From: Polyodon spathula
Taxonomy: Eukaryota > Chordata > Actinopteri > Acipenseriformes > Polyodontidae
Assembly (NCBI RefSeq): GCF_017654505.1
Contig: NC_054538.1
Location: 64,921,678-64,985,677, forward strand
DNA length: 64,000 nt
Direction of reading: 5' to 3'
Shown here: one piece after another, positions 37,410 to 50,822 of the stretch
Layout of the letters: every line of letters starts with the position of its first letter
How positions within the stretch are numbered: the stretch's first letter is position 1
Translations under genes and position numbers: made by a program
The notes under the pieces: model-generated
The model's database searches: none
The model's input: only the letters and a program-made list of their open reading frames with translations
Told to the model about the DNA's origin: nothing

Positions 37410-38335
37410 CTAACTTTCCTTCAACAAATGTTCCTCTACTCGTACACTTTCCATGCTTCCTCCAGATCTGTGGATGACCCTCTGAGGCCCTCCTGTTATG
37501 GACTGTTCTTGTTCAGATCCTGGCTCCTTCTCCAGCTCCTCTCCACCGACACTTTTACTGAACTCGTTCTCCAACTTCTCCCCAGTCTGCTCAAACTTAT
37601 AGTTCATCAAGTCATCAATCTGGTGGAGAGTGTACTTTTTGTGCTATCTCTAATCTTACTCCCACAGAGGAACAAGATTTCAATGAGGTTTAAAGCCAGG
37701 GATGAGCAGGCCACCACAAGCATAAACACAATAAAAATGGACTTCTCAGTTGGGCGTGAAATGAAGCAGTCTACAATGCTAGGACAGGGATTAGTGTTAC
37801 ACCGAAACCTGGGTTCAAGTGTGACGCCATAAAGATAGCACTGGCCTGCAATGAACGCCACGTCCAACAGTATTTTGCAAGTGACATTAGCCAGGTAACT
37901 GCCCAGCAAATATCCTCGAATTCTGACTTTCCCTTGTTCATCTGTATATTTTGATAACTTCTTGGTTTTCTTGATGATCAGACCCGCATATTCACTTTCT
38001 TTCTGCTCTTTCTGTCTATGTTTCACTTCCTTTCCGATCACATGCAAAACAAGCCCGAGATAGACTAAGGTTGGAGTTGAGACAAAGATGATCTGAAGGA
38101 CCCAGTAGTGGATGTGGGAGATGGGGAAAGCATGGTCGTAGCAGACAGTCTTGCAGCCAGGTTGTGCCGTGTTGCAGATAAACCCAGACTGTTCATCACC
38201 CCAGACCTTCTCGGCCCCAGCTCCCAGTAGTAAAATCTTGAAGACAAACAGTACAGTCAGCCAAATCCTTCCAACCACTGTAGAATGGGACTGCACTTTA
38301 TCTAGCAATCTGCCCAAAAATGTCCAGTCACCCAT
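37410..38335 (-). CDS. Alpha-type connexin (Cx32.2/Cx32.7-like) with a shifted C-terminal tail
   Basis: The frame from 38335 to 37607 encodes 242 residues starting [19 protein letters not shown]. It is a full connexin core: E1 Cx6Cx3C ([12 protein letters not shown]), E2 Cx4Cx5C ([12 protein letters not shown]), SRPTEKSIF and four membrane spans. It ends at a TGA soon after span four. A second frame, one base off, continues to 37410 with a hydrophilic, Glu-rich tail beginning [13 protein letters not shown]. One extra base in the A5 run at 37636-37640 would join them into about 308 residues, the usual size for these fish connexins. It is therefore either an assembly/homopolymer error or a real truncating frameshift. 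An acceptor (TACTTGACAG) ends at 38355, 19 nt before the ATG region, as in gja1. The sequence is closest to gja1 and to the fish Cx32.x (gja13-type) group; the symbol is left blank because nomenclature varies. Confidence 0.88.
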
Positions 38336-38763
38336 TTTTGCAAAGTTGTCTTAGCTGTCAAGTAAAAACAGACACAAATACTATTTTGTTGCTACTGCTA
38401 TATTGAAAACTTAGCAATGAATAAACTAGAATGTATTTACTTTTTTAAGTTTCAAATTAATAGCACAAGTTAGTTTTAATTGATTCATTCAATTTATTAA
38501 TAAGCCACAGCTGTGATTTAAGAACATTTTACAGAACCAGGAAATCCCATTTGATTGCATCAACCACTTATTTAAAGGGTAATCCTGGGATAATGATAGG
38601 TGTCTGATGTAGTTCGGAGGCACACTCCAGTTCTGTAAAATGTTCCAATAAAGTCCTGTTTTTGATCAAATCGATCCTTTTAGTTTCTTAAAAGTTGAAA
38701 TACTAAAGCAAACAATAGATATACATTAAATCACTTTAAAGATACAACAATACCTGCACTTAC

Positions 38764-38810
38764 AGAAACAGCTGTCTTTGTCCCCTGGTGTCCCCTAGAA
38801 CTTATTATAA
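38764..38810 (-). promoter_or_regulatory. Candidate 5' UTR exon and TATA box of the second connexin
   Basis: A donor-like TCT|GTAAGT lies at 38758-38764 and TTATAATAAG at 38801-38810, the same TATA-like word seen at gja1. The implied exon 1 would be very short, so this is tentative. Confidence 0.25.
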
Positions 38811-39148
38811 TTTTTTACTGAATGTTTTAGGGCTAATCATTAATATAATCCACGTGCTGGAATAGCCTTATCGGTGTTCGTGGATAAAGGTTATGATCCT
38901 CAAGTACTGCAGTTTGCAAATTGATAAAATGTTAGCTTTCAAAATACTGACATCTAGTGGATTCGGTTGGAAGTTATTTTAGTTTTGACTAGATTTACTT
39001 TAAAGCTTTTCTCAATTGCAAAGTGAGCAACATTCTGTTCTTACAATGGAAAATAACTGGATTACAAAAACGTACATACATTTTAAGGAATTGCTGGGAA
39101 GGCACTTCAGCGCCAACGTGAACCCAGGTCTCATTTTTCAGAGCTTAC

Positions 39149-40030
<882 letters not shown>

Positions 40031-41351
40031 TTAACCCTTTAACTGCCACTCATAGAACTAGAGAGTAGAAAACATGTTTCACTATAGATTCGGTTCCAAA
40101 GGGAACAGCATTTGATGATTTTTTATTTTTTGGGGGGATTTATTTGTTTTTGTTTTTGTACTGGACCTGGCTGCAGCTTTGTTGACTAATTTCAGTGTCC
40201 GGGCGACTGATAGACAAAACCTTTTGAGTTGATTTGGCTTGTCCTTCAGAAGATCACAGTCCCTCTTTTACATCAGCCAAGCATTGGTGATGGGTAGATC
40301 CAAAATGACGCCAAACAGGGGCACGTACCAGCAGTGTGACTTCATGGGGCTCTAGTACAGATGAACTAGCAAATCAGAAAGGTCAATGCCCCCCATGTGT
40401 TGATTGTAGGCCAAAATGATTGATGGACATGAGACATCAATATTTTGTTTAGCCTCTTTTTTAAATCGCTTGCCAGAACCAAGAGGCTTTAATACCACAG
40501 GCATTGCTGGGCAAATTGACTCACTTGTTGTCAAGCCAATTTCCAGCTCAGGTCCATTTGTATACCACAAAGGAACTTCTGCTTATAGGCTGTTGGAATA
40601 AGGAAACACTGCTGGTGCAACATGTCAAAAATGGGTCAGATCTTAAAGAAACGGTCAGGACTATTATTATACTGTGTATTTTCATTGAAATGAATGTAGC
40701 TACGCAACAAACGCTACCTTTTCACTAGCACAACAACAGCTACTAATGAGAAACGTGAGTCAGCATGCCAATAGTCATCCAAGGATGGAAACTGAAAGAC
40801 ACCCATATAAAGCAACAACGACTAAATTTTTTTAAGCTTACCAGGGTTCGTGCTGATTGAGGATGCCACCTCTCAAGCAGAGTACAGGTTGGTCTGCTCT
40901 GTGATATGTCAAACATTTGGTCAGTAAAGAACATCTTGAAAAACTGATATGGGGACTTGACAGAGTCCAAGACATCAAAGACTGGGTCTGGAACCTGAAA
41001 CTTAGTCAGCTTTCTTCCAAATTCTCTGCCTAAACTGTGACTTCTTGGAGCTGGAATTGTCTGTTTGTCTTCGGATACCTCTGTGGAGACTGCTACAAGG
41101 GTACGTTTGCCTTTTCTCTGTCTCTTCTTGAAGGATTGCACAGATGAAGTATTGCTAGAAGATGGTGCACAGGAAGGGATAGAAAACATAGCCCCCTCAT
41201 ACTTCAGAAGTTCAAAAGCATGGTCATCATTCAGTTCTTCTTCTGGTTTTGGGATATAGTCTAATCATCTTCTAGGTCATCACTTAGATCTTCAACATCA
41301 GAGTCCTGGGGATCGTCTGGGATCAAAGCCAAAGTACTTCTGGGTCGTTTT
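40031..41351 (-). pseudogene. piggyBac transposase remnant, PGBD3-like
   Basis: The element's 3' tip is TTAA followed by CCCTTTAACTGCCA (40031-40048), a typical piggyBac target and inverted repeat. The minus strand encodes an acidic N-terminus near 41351-41260 (DVEDLSDDLEDD), then after a frameshift the SPYQFFKMFFTDQM domain (40743-41189). The C-terminal block reads YNQHMGGIDLSD (40352-40570), which carries the third catalytic Asp region. It continues past a stop to a WYVPLFGVILDLPITNAW stretch near 40250-40330. Only about 170 bp separates the two halves, so most of the catalytic core is deleted. The far inverted repeat was not found. Confidence 0.82.
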
Positions 41352-41894
41352 CCATTAAAAAAAAACAAAAAATTAAAAAACTTGGCTTCAATCCTCCAAT
41401 TGACAAATCAAAAACAAAAACAAAAACAAAAACCCTATATCACTGAATAGGCTGGCAATTTCAGGATCTATTCTATATCAACTAGCTGTGCCACAAAACA
41501 AATTCAAATAAAAAAAATCTTACACTCAAAGAAAAAGAAACTTTGTAATTATATTATACTGAAACCAAATACAATTATTAAATAGAAATTGTAATAATTA
41601 CCATACTGGATACATATTGGATAACTGAAATTCTGCACTACTGTAAATTGCCATACAATATGAATTACAAGACATTTCCTGTTTTTAAATACTTGTATTC
41701 ACTGTTTAAAGTACATTTTAGAAAAAAAAAAATGTGTATGTGATTCGGTTTTTACTGTTTATATCAACTCATCCTTATGAAACCAATTTTTTCGATAAAC
41801 TGACCATTCAAACGCACGGTTGAGCACTATTTTAATCGATCAGTATTCTGTTGTTTTTTTTAAACATATTTAGCATGTATTCATATCAGTCTGT
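41352..41894. other. AT-rich flank, nothing recognised
   Basis: A-rich sequence with a small CAAAAA repeat near 41410-41430. It may hold the missing end of the piggyBac element. Confidence 0.35.
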
Positions 41895-42507
41895 TCATCA
41901 ATTAATCAATCTTTATTTTATGTAGCGCCTTTCTTAGTGGACCATCATCACAAAGCACTTTACAAGATGCAGTAACAACAAGAAAATCCATAATACTTTA
42001 AATAAAGAGAAATGCATGATACATGCTATACAGTAAAGAAAATAACAATGCATTAGATATGTCAGCCGGGTTGAGTTTTCTGAGTACTGGCGTAACTCGG
42101 GCAAGCTTAAGGGCAGCAGGAACAGAGCCAGAGTCCAGGGATAGGTTGAGAGCACGTATAATGGAAGGAGCAAGATCAGAGGCAGAGAGACTGACAAGGT
42201 TAGTCGGCCAGGGGTCCAGGGGGCATGTGGCTGTAGTTGATTTCAACAGTAAGCTGGAAACATCAACAATGGAGAGAGGAGAGAAGGAGGAGAGGGCAGG
42301 AGGGGCAACCGGAGGAGAGTCAAGGTGGTCAAGTAGTAAACTGGGTTTGTGGAGGGACAGTGTAGAATAGATATTGTCAATTTTGTTCTGAAAGAAAGAG
42401 GAGAAATCATGACAGGTAAGAGAGGAGGGTCTGTCGGGAGTTGGGTCTGTCGGTGGCTGGATGTAGGATTTGGTCAGTGGTCTTAAAGAGAACATTGGGT
42501 TTACCAT
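41895..42507 (-). mobile_element. L2/CR1-type LINE fragment, internally deleted
   Basis: The minus-strand frame at 42507-42060 encodes the segment just before the reverse transcriptase core, with FFQNKIDNIYSTL and CPLDPWPTNL ... LDSGSVPAALKLARVTPVL. This is diagnostic of L2/CR1-like elements. At about 42030 it jumps to the element's 3' end: TACAAAGCGCTTT-type tail words and an ATTGATTAATTG-type terminal repeat at 41895-41935. The catalytic core is absent. Confidence 0.75.
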
Positions 42508-43280
42508 GTCCCATAGTTATGATTTCATTGTGCTGTTCATTGTGATGTCTAGAATATTAAACAATCAAATAATTGTCACTTACCTACAAACAGGTTTATG
42601 AAAAAAGTGAGTAAAGAAGTGCTGTTTTGGTGTAAGTATGGTATACTTACTGAAAAGTAGACAACTTTAGAAATGTGCTGATTGAAGCTGCAGTGCCATC
42701 TAGTGGTACCACAGGGAATATATTACTTCAAACTGTAAGTTTTGAAAAGCATGATGTCCACATTTTATCATGCTGGTCTGTGGTAACTAGCCAGACATCG
42801 CGAGCTTGAATCCTAGCAGTAAGGTGTCCAAAAAAAGCCAACTAGTGAGAGATTATAAACTTACATATAGAATGTATGCTGTGGTCCACTGTATGGTCCA
42901 CTGTTTGCTGCCATGAAACATTTGTTTTCGGCTTTTTTTTTACTGTTTCATGTTTATGCATTGAAAACTGTACAGGAAGAAACTGGCTGTAGACGCTGTT
43001 TCTTAGAAAATCTGCTTTAAATTTATTGGGCTCCAGAGCAGTATTTTGCATGCATTAGCCTATGGAAAATTAGTCCATCGCTAGCTATATTGGCTCATCG
43101 ATGAGTGCCTCTCGTGGCTTCACATTTAGGCAAAATTGAGATACAACAGTATTACATATTGAAAGTCTGGTGAAAATTGTATAAAATCTATGTTAATAAC
43201 TTTTACCCTTTTCCAGGGTCCTACATAAACATTAATGTGATTTCTACAGTAAGTGGTCATACTTTAATACAAATTAAAGC
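42508..43280. other. Intergenic DNA
   Basis: A GAGCTTGAATCCTAG word near 42800 faintly resembles a tRNA B box, but no SINE body is recognisable. There is a duplicated TATGGTCCACTG near 42886-42903. Confidence 0.35.
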
Positions 43281-43420
43281 TAGTAAGCAGTGTATTGCAG
43301 TTTTTTGTGGCAGACTGAAACCTCCAGCCAAAAAGGAAAGCTTCTCCAGATTTCCTACAGCTCATGCTAATCTCCTTAGGAAGTGGGAAGGCTTATGTCA
43401 GTTTGAGCTAATCTGTATTA
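43281..43420 (+). pseudogene. THAP-like zinc finger fragment
   Basis: Within an open frame (43177-43485), CIAVFCGR is followed by ESFSRFPTAHANLLRKWEG, matching the THAP pattern of paired Cys, SFxRFP, and basic-KW. The final Cys-x2-His is not intact and no AVPxxF follows, so the DNA-binding fold is probably dead. THAP domains occur in P-element and Kolobok transposases and in host THAP genes. Which source applies cannot be decided here. Confidence 0.45.
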
Positions 43421-46400
43421 ATAAAATGAATAAGAAATATCCAAAACCATTTGTATATATAAATGTAATTTGTAGACCAAAGTGATTTTCTGTTTCAACA
43501 TTACTCATTTCCATTTGTTTCCATTTCATATACATATTACTTGATATTTATGTACTGTACTTTTACTTTCAAACTGTGTTGTTCAAGTAAATGCCAATAA
43601 ATTATTTATTGTTATTGGTATTTATTTTAATCAAGCAACAGTTAACAGAATTTAAAAAATATTAAAAACACAAGAAAAAATACAACTTACTGTAGAAATC
43701 GCATTAATGTTTACAGAAATTGCAACAGAAACAAACTTCTGAAACTGTAAAATAAACAATGTTCGAAATACCCCCTGCCTTCTACTTATGATTTCTAGCC
43801 TCCTACTTTAAATTAAAATGAAAAGACTGTATGTTGTAATGACAGAATTATGGCATAGCATATGGACTGGCTTATATATATACAATAAATTAGATGACTA
43901 ATAGTAATTAGAAGTATGGCATATTTCCATAATATCCGTAATGGATGTTGAACTTACAGAGGAATGATTACAGGGTTTGAAGGAAGCAGATGCTGAACTT
44001 GAAGCACAAGCGTTGGACGCTGAAAGTGCAAGGCAGGTCAGAGAAAGCCTTTTAGACGGGTTCAGAGGTACGTATGTGGACCAATAAAAAAATGTGGACT
44101 TGGTTACTGTTGTATAAGACACAAATGTGTACTGTCCATATATTTTTTCACAGGAAACCATTTATAATAGTCAGCGACGGTGCTCAAGGTTCAAAGGTGA
44201 GCTATACATGCCTTTCTTAAGGAAAACTCCTGATTCTAAATTTTTTGCACCACTGTTGCTCACTTGCCTGCTCAGCAAGGTAAACAGAATGAATAATATT
44301 TATGTAACTTAACTTTGCTTATAGATTACTAAATAAAATATAGCCTTGCTTAAGGCGCTTGTGTCGTCTTCCTTCTTTTATTTTTGGTTTCAAAATACCC
44401 TCCGTTGGCTATCGCAAATGCACAGGTCCTCTTAAAGGAAATGTTGAATCCTTATTGGCCGTAACCTTACTCCCCCCCACTATGCTTTGATTGGCTGGGC
44501 GCATGATTCGCTATTTGATGTGCATTAGCCCACGCATGAGACCCAACTTCTAAATCACATTTTCGTGCACTAGCAAACGCTTTTGCCCAAGCAATAGCCA
44601 TACCATGTTTGTGCAGCGCACTTCCTTTAGTGTGAGGATTTTGCATGGTATGTGTGATCCTTTCATGACAATGGAGAGATCATTCAGTGTTTCTAAACGG
44701 CATGTAAACCAATCCCATGAGATCATGTTTATTCCATTGACATTGTGGATAGTATGTCTTTTCATTTCCTTCAAAAACTTGTGTTGTGTGTTTACCCAAT
44801 AAGCATAGTCTGGGAGGAGAAACTGAAACATAATTTGTTGAACTTTGCTGTGCCCTTGTAATATTTTAACTAATGGATATTGAATAGTATATTAACTGTG
44901 CTCCTCAGACAGATTATAATTAATATTGTATGCATTAGCAAATGGAGGCATTGAGTACAAGCCAACAATTAAGTGTTTTTATTAATAACACATTTGGAAT
45001 TCAAACTGCAGTATACATGATGCATTCCTAGTTCATAATAAGAGCTTACTATAGTTTCAAACAAAGGTCTAGTTCATTAATATTTTTGCATTAACAAATA
45101 TGTTAAACCTAACCTTTAGTATTCGTCACAAGGAACAAATAAACAAGGTGGAAATACACTGTACAGTAGAAAGTTATGTGATGTTGCTGAAAATAAACAT
45201 GAAAATAAACATTTCTTTAGCACCATCATAAAACTATAAATAATGCCAGCCAAAATAAAAATTAACAGTGGTTTACTGCAAGCCTAGCTCGCGCAAACAG
45301 AAACTATTAAAAAAAAATAATAATTATAAATGCTATCTCAGTGTGGTTTTAAATGCACGAAAATGTATTTCTGAATTCATGTATGTATTTTTTTTTTTTG
45401 CAATTTAACAAAAATAATGACCTATTCCTTTGTGTAGCTGTCTGATTTGCATTAGTTATTTGGGAAAAAAATAGTCGTATTTGCATATTCGTTATGTTAC
45501 TATATCTTCATTAGATATTGTTAATTAATGAAATGATGCATCAACATTGTTCAGGATGTTGGTCTGCTGTGTGAGTAGTCCAGTTTCCGTAGAAACATGT
45601 TTTAATTAGAATAATTAATTAACAATCTGTTTCCTGTAATGTAAGTACATTAATAAATGATTTCCACATTGTTTTGACATCCACTCACAGAGTCTCTGAG
45701 ATTAAAAATAACAAGAAGCCATTCTGTTCCTGACTTACTCCAATACTTTTAATTATACATGGCATGTTTATAAATAATTATTCAAATGTGCCAAAATGCT
45801 TTATACATTTCACCTATAAATACAGATTTTGTGAGACATCTGGGTGGGTTAAAAAAAAAAAAAAAAAGTTTTTAAAGCAGAATGGAAATGGGACACACAA
45901 ACCTTTTTCTGTTTTCAGTTTGTACCACTTTACACAGTGGAAACAAACTGGAGTTGTTACAAATTAAGAAAGGTACACATAGTAGTTATTAAATTAACAG
46001 TCTCAGTGGTTTGTTTAGAAAAAAAGTGGTGAATACTTTAGGTATGTCTCAGAAATGATTAAACCAGTACAGAATTTCTTTATTGGTTTACAATAACATG
46101 TATTAATATGAATTTAAAGGGCAGCAGTGTTTAGATACAACACTTACAAATTCTGTATTACTTCAATTTGGTGCCGCAGCGTTTATTTCAAATTGATCAA
46201 AATGACTGCGGCCCTTAAATGAGGGCGATGATTATACGAGGACGGCCTTTATTAATAATACTATACTTTACAAACGCTGCTATATTTTATTACATGATCT
46301 AATTCATTTTAGAAGCTGCGCGTGAGAGGCTCTGATCTGCAGCACTATACTATTGTGTGTTTTGGGGGCTTGAATACAGTACATTTACTGACAGTTAACG

Positions 46401-47200
46401 AGAGCCTATTCGCTTAGTACGCTTGCTCGTCCTAAGTTTAAAACAAAGACAGCTCCATTATTCTCTGAAATGACATCTGAAAATTATTTAAATAAAAAGT
46501 GAAGCCTTTTGAACCATTTTGTTCAGTAAGGTTCGCTCACCGATGCAGAGTTGCATGAAGAGCTTCATGCTCAGTGCAAGGTACTGTAAACCTGCATAAC
46601 CCAGTGTCTCAAGTGAAAGGCATCACTAAAATGTAACAGAATACAGAACTATATGTAATATTTTAAATCTTCTTATAGATAGTAAGCACTTAAAATTCCA
46701 ATTGAATAAAAAACAAAACAACTAAACCCGCAAGAAGTTATCTTCATCCAGCTTTCAGATAGCGCTACAGTGACCGGCAAAGCTCTAAGTTCCTCTGAGT
46801 TTAAGTTTTTACCATCCAAGCTGAGTACAAGGTAAATAGACAACCCTTGTTTATCCCCTGCTGTGTTGGCACTGAACTCTGCTCTGGGAAAAAAAATGGA
46901 TGTGAAGCCAAGGGACTGCTTTGCTGTTTAAGTAGTTGTCTGTCTCGGGACTGTACCAAAAAATAAAATGTGCTTACTAAGGGCTGTGTACATTAGTTTG
47001 TATTACATAGCTGCAGTCTAATAGGGGTGGTTACATGCACATAGCCAGAGTTGGGTGTTTCTTTATTTTTTGAGCAGAGGTGGAAAAAAATACCTTTACG
47101 TGTCTGTATTAAGAGCGCCGTTTATTCGAGGGCAGCCTCTGTTAAAAATGTGATATCTTAGAGGTGTTAATTTGAAGTGATACCGTAATTAAAATGTTAC
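43421..47200. other. Intergenic DNA
   Basis: No firm gene. An exon-like Ala/Glu-rich frame lies at 43974-44068 between a TTACAG acceptor and a GTACGT donor, but the next candidate exon does not fit its phase. Two ATTGG boxes occur at 44452 and 44491. The rest is AT-rich, with poly-T and poly-A runs. Confidence 0.35.
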
Positions 47201-47756
47201 TGTGATCGGGGTGACATCAGACCAGAAACAAAAACCACAACAAACAGGTAACGGCGGGCAAAACTGAGAGGGTGCGGCAGCCAGTGCTTTTTTAAATAAA
47301 ACAAAATAAAAGGTTTATACAAAACAAGAGTAGTTTAACAAACAAAAGCGCACATTGGCCACACAAACAAACAATAGTCACAAGTAGTACGCTGGTTGCA
47401 AAACCACCACACGTAGCAACTGTTACTTCTTTTTATAGCTCTCCCCACCCGTTCTCCAATCACAAACACGCTCTTTGCAGTGCAGCCACAGCTGCAGGTT
47501 TTTTATATTGATGACCATGGGATTAACTAGCTAACAATTATCTTATTGTCCCTCGGTCACATTTTGCACAAGTTTAATAAGATGCGTGACTGTAAGATAA
47601 TTGTATACTTAGTAGCTGATCAGTCAAGCATCTTCACGAGGTATTGTAAAACATTAAAACAACAACAAATAATGGCGGCGGTTTTTTGTCCACGCAGCAA
47701 ACAGTAATACAATAAATCATAACCCAATCTACAAAGGGGCGGGACACTCCGCCACA
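47201..47756 (-). repeat. Putative solo LTR
   Basis: Read on the minus strand it starts TGTGGCGGAGTGTCCCGCCCC and ends GATCACA, with a strong TATA box (GCTATAAAAAGAAG) at about 47427-47440. TG...CA ends, an internal TATA and 556 bp are typical of an LTR. Target duplication is not clear. Confidence 0.5.
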
Positions 47757-47988
47757 GAACTGGGAGAAAAGTTAACGATTACTTCATTATTATAACGTTT
47801 TCATCGGTCGTGAGCGTCAACCTGCTATTCATAAGAGTGAACGACAGCAAAATGCTTTCTACAGTCAAGTCTAAACTAACAACAGCCTCGACAGATTTTT
47901 TTTTTTTTTTTTTTTAAGGACAAAACGATCCATTTAGTGTGCAATACAGTGTGAAACTTTCAGTGATTCATAATCATAAACTCGCCCC

Positions 47989-48022
<34 letters not shown>

Positions 48023-48048
48023 TGAGCATTTGTAAGATTAACATTTAG

Positions 48049-48085
<37 letters not shown>

Positions 48086-48650
48086 TATTATTGGTAGAAT
48101 TACAGTATTATTCAAACGTCCTACAGTGCTTTTTGTTTGGTTATTTTTTTAAATGTATTTATTTATTGGTCGTGCAGTTAAGAATTGAAATCTTATGTGT
48201 GCGTATGGAAATGTTTTACCAGCATTGCCAAACAAAATGAAAATACCAAAATTTATTTGAAAAATACTTTTTTTTTTTTTTTTTTTTTTTTTCCTAAATT
48301 ATGACATGTCCTCAATTTTTGGCAGACATGGTAGCGGCATCAGAATCAGGTTTTGCAGACTACCCGACACTGCAGCTGCAGACTCGGGTTTCGGTAGTAC
48401 TGCCTGTCGGTGCTTTTTTTTTTTTTTGCAACCGCTATCAACGGCAGCCAATGTATATTAATAATGCTGATGATGTAATCAAAAAGAGGCAGCTTTTCGT
48501 TTTGAATGACATTTATAAAGTGATTTGCTACAGTCACCCATATTCTCAGATCATTTTATGAATAGCAATATGGACGGCTTTCGTTAGTTTTAAACGAAAT
48601 TTGTTTTATAACGGCAGTCGGCAAGTACTTTTATGAATAGGGCCCATGGT
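47757..48650. repeat. Microsatellite-rich block, possible MITE with GGGCCCTATTCATAA-type end
   Basis: Contains T22 (47896-47917), (AAT)n at 47989-48022, (TTA)n at 48052-48087 and T26 near 48267-48292. The left word GCTATTCATAAGAGT (47823) and the right word ACTTTTATGAATAGGGCCC (48628) are inverted relatives and may mark the ends of one element. The enclosed reading frames are not recognised. Confidence 0.4.
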
Positions 48651-50822
48651 GTGGAAATTTGACATCTTTCACAATACAAAAGAATATATACTGTAAGATG
48701 AATAAAACAACTTAATATTTGGATATGTGTTTACAAATTGCATGCATTTGTTTTAGGTTTTGTGAAAGCCTTGGTGTTGGAATTGTGGCCGGGTCTTGAA
48801 TGTGGAAGAGATTAAGTGAAAATGATTCATCAAAAATCAACTCACATGGATCCAATTATCATTTTTAGCGCTCCTTCTTTCAGCACTGCATTCTTTTCTC
48901 CAAATTAGTTTGCTGATCATTTTGTTCCCTGGACGTTTTCTATTAATTTTGTCAATGAGTGTTAAGCTAGTTATAGTAACAGATAATGAAGGACACATCT
49001 CTCATGTTGTATGATTGATTCTTAACGAAGCCGTTATCATTGCTGTAAATGAAAGATAAGAGACAAACTGTTCTCGTAGTTGGTTTGAGTTGATACACCC
49101 CCTTCAGTATGGGGTCAAGTGCAAGTTATCTGATTTCAGAACCATAACTCAGTGTCCAGCATGCTCACTGTTTTGTGCAAGGCAGCTTTCTGTATATGAT
49201 GTGTGGGATATTGATTATGTTAAATGAATCATTCATATATGGTATACAAAGTATTTGTTCTATTCCCAACATTATAAAGCTTGCAAGGATTTCAGGCAGG
49301 AAATCTATAGTACAAGTGCCTGGTACATTCATTGGTTAATCTACAAGCCTATTACCGGCAAGTTCCCATTAACCTATATAACCCTATTTCACAAACTCAG
49401 TCTTGTCGTGCTTTCAAATTTCCACCTCCTCCCCAGCCACCACCACCCCACTCCCAGGCTCGTCCGGAGGGGGGAGTATACGATGCTCCTCTGCCTAATA
49501 TTTTGTATTCACCAGGATGAACAGGTTGCATAAATGTATTATTTTATTGTTTGTTTCTTAGCAGGCACCGCCAGGATGTTTCAAGGGATGAGGCTGGGCT
49601 CCAACTATTTTTACTCTACCGGTACTTATTTTCCTTCACCCATTTTGGAAATCTATGATATTTTGTATTATAATAAAGGTGGTTATTAAACGCAAGATTG
49701 TCCTGACTGAAATAACATTTAACCATTATAGATCCATCTATTTAGGTTCATAATGATTACTTACCATTGAAAGATTATTGATGTACATATACTGGCAGGA
49801 AGATGATTGAATCTGGTTGTACACTTTTTATTTCATGTGTATTATCTGTGTGTACCACATGAGGGCATCATTTGCCAGTCAATATATACTCACCCTTTGT
49901 AATAATGCATAAAAATAAACTAATACGCCAAAGATTTTCTCTTTATACTAATAACATGTATTCACTAAAGATAAAAATGCCAACTGTAACCTGTGTGTGC
50001 AGTTCCTGAAGAATGTTTCTAATATAGAAAAGGCATTATAAGGGAAGCTCTAGTTTAGATTTTTAGCATCTTTTTTTAAATCTCGAATGAATATCATTAT
50101 CAAGATATATACACTGGCATTATTTAATGAAGCTTGCAAATCTGCCATTTAAACATATTATGAAATGCAGTTTTCTATATTAAAACAATATTTATCAATG
50201 AAAGTTTTTCTTTATTTCATTTTTTCACTTATTACATTTTCCACCACTTAATAAGGGGCTGGTTCATACTAGTCTCCCTCGAACTAAAAAAAACTCTGAG
50301 CCATGCTTGTGCATCTGAAGTATGAACCATCATTACAAGGTTTTTATTGAAAATAATGAAGAATGGTTTATGTATTTGAACACCGTTCATTTGTATATTT
50401 AACAATACTGCTTTTTTTTTTCCAAAGGATGTAATTGACAAACTGATAATAATTCATTCAGATGCACTCTCTGTTTTAACTTTGAACAGCCACACATCTT
50501 TCGTCTCAGTTAAGAGATCCATGCTTTACTAGATTTTGCAATTACTGTTTTTCTTAAAACTGGAAAGATGACCATATAAAATAAAGACAAATTCAATGAT
50601 GAGGATGACATTTGTAGCCATGAATGATGCAAGTTATCATGATGCACTCTAACACACCAATTCACACATATAGCTTGTATAAGTGATTAATATCTGACCA
50701 AGAAAATTTGAAATGCCAAGTAAAAAAAAAAAAAAGTCGTATAAGTGAGCTCCAGCTCTTTTTCAGTTAGGATCCGTTGAAGAGTTACAATATTCTCCCC
50801 TTGGTTTAATGAAACAACACAT
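48651..50822. other. Intergenic DNA, nothing coding recognised
   Basis: A proline-coding patch near 49420-49480 (CCACCTCCTCCCCAGCC) is low complexity. No family match. Confidence 0.4.

Noticed and set aside
42023..42370. 115-residue plus-strand open frame
   Set aside because: It is the antisense shadow of the LINE fragment, whose minus-strand frame has family motifs.
42790..42840. Possible tRNA or SINE B box
   Set aside because: Only one weak motif, with no cloverleaf or SINE body.
43974..44196. Two exon-like segments with good splice borders
   Set aside because: The reading phase does not carry across them (a stop appears at once), so I did not call a gene.
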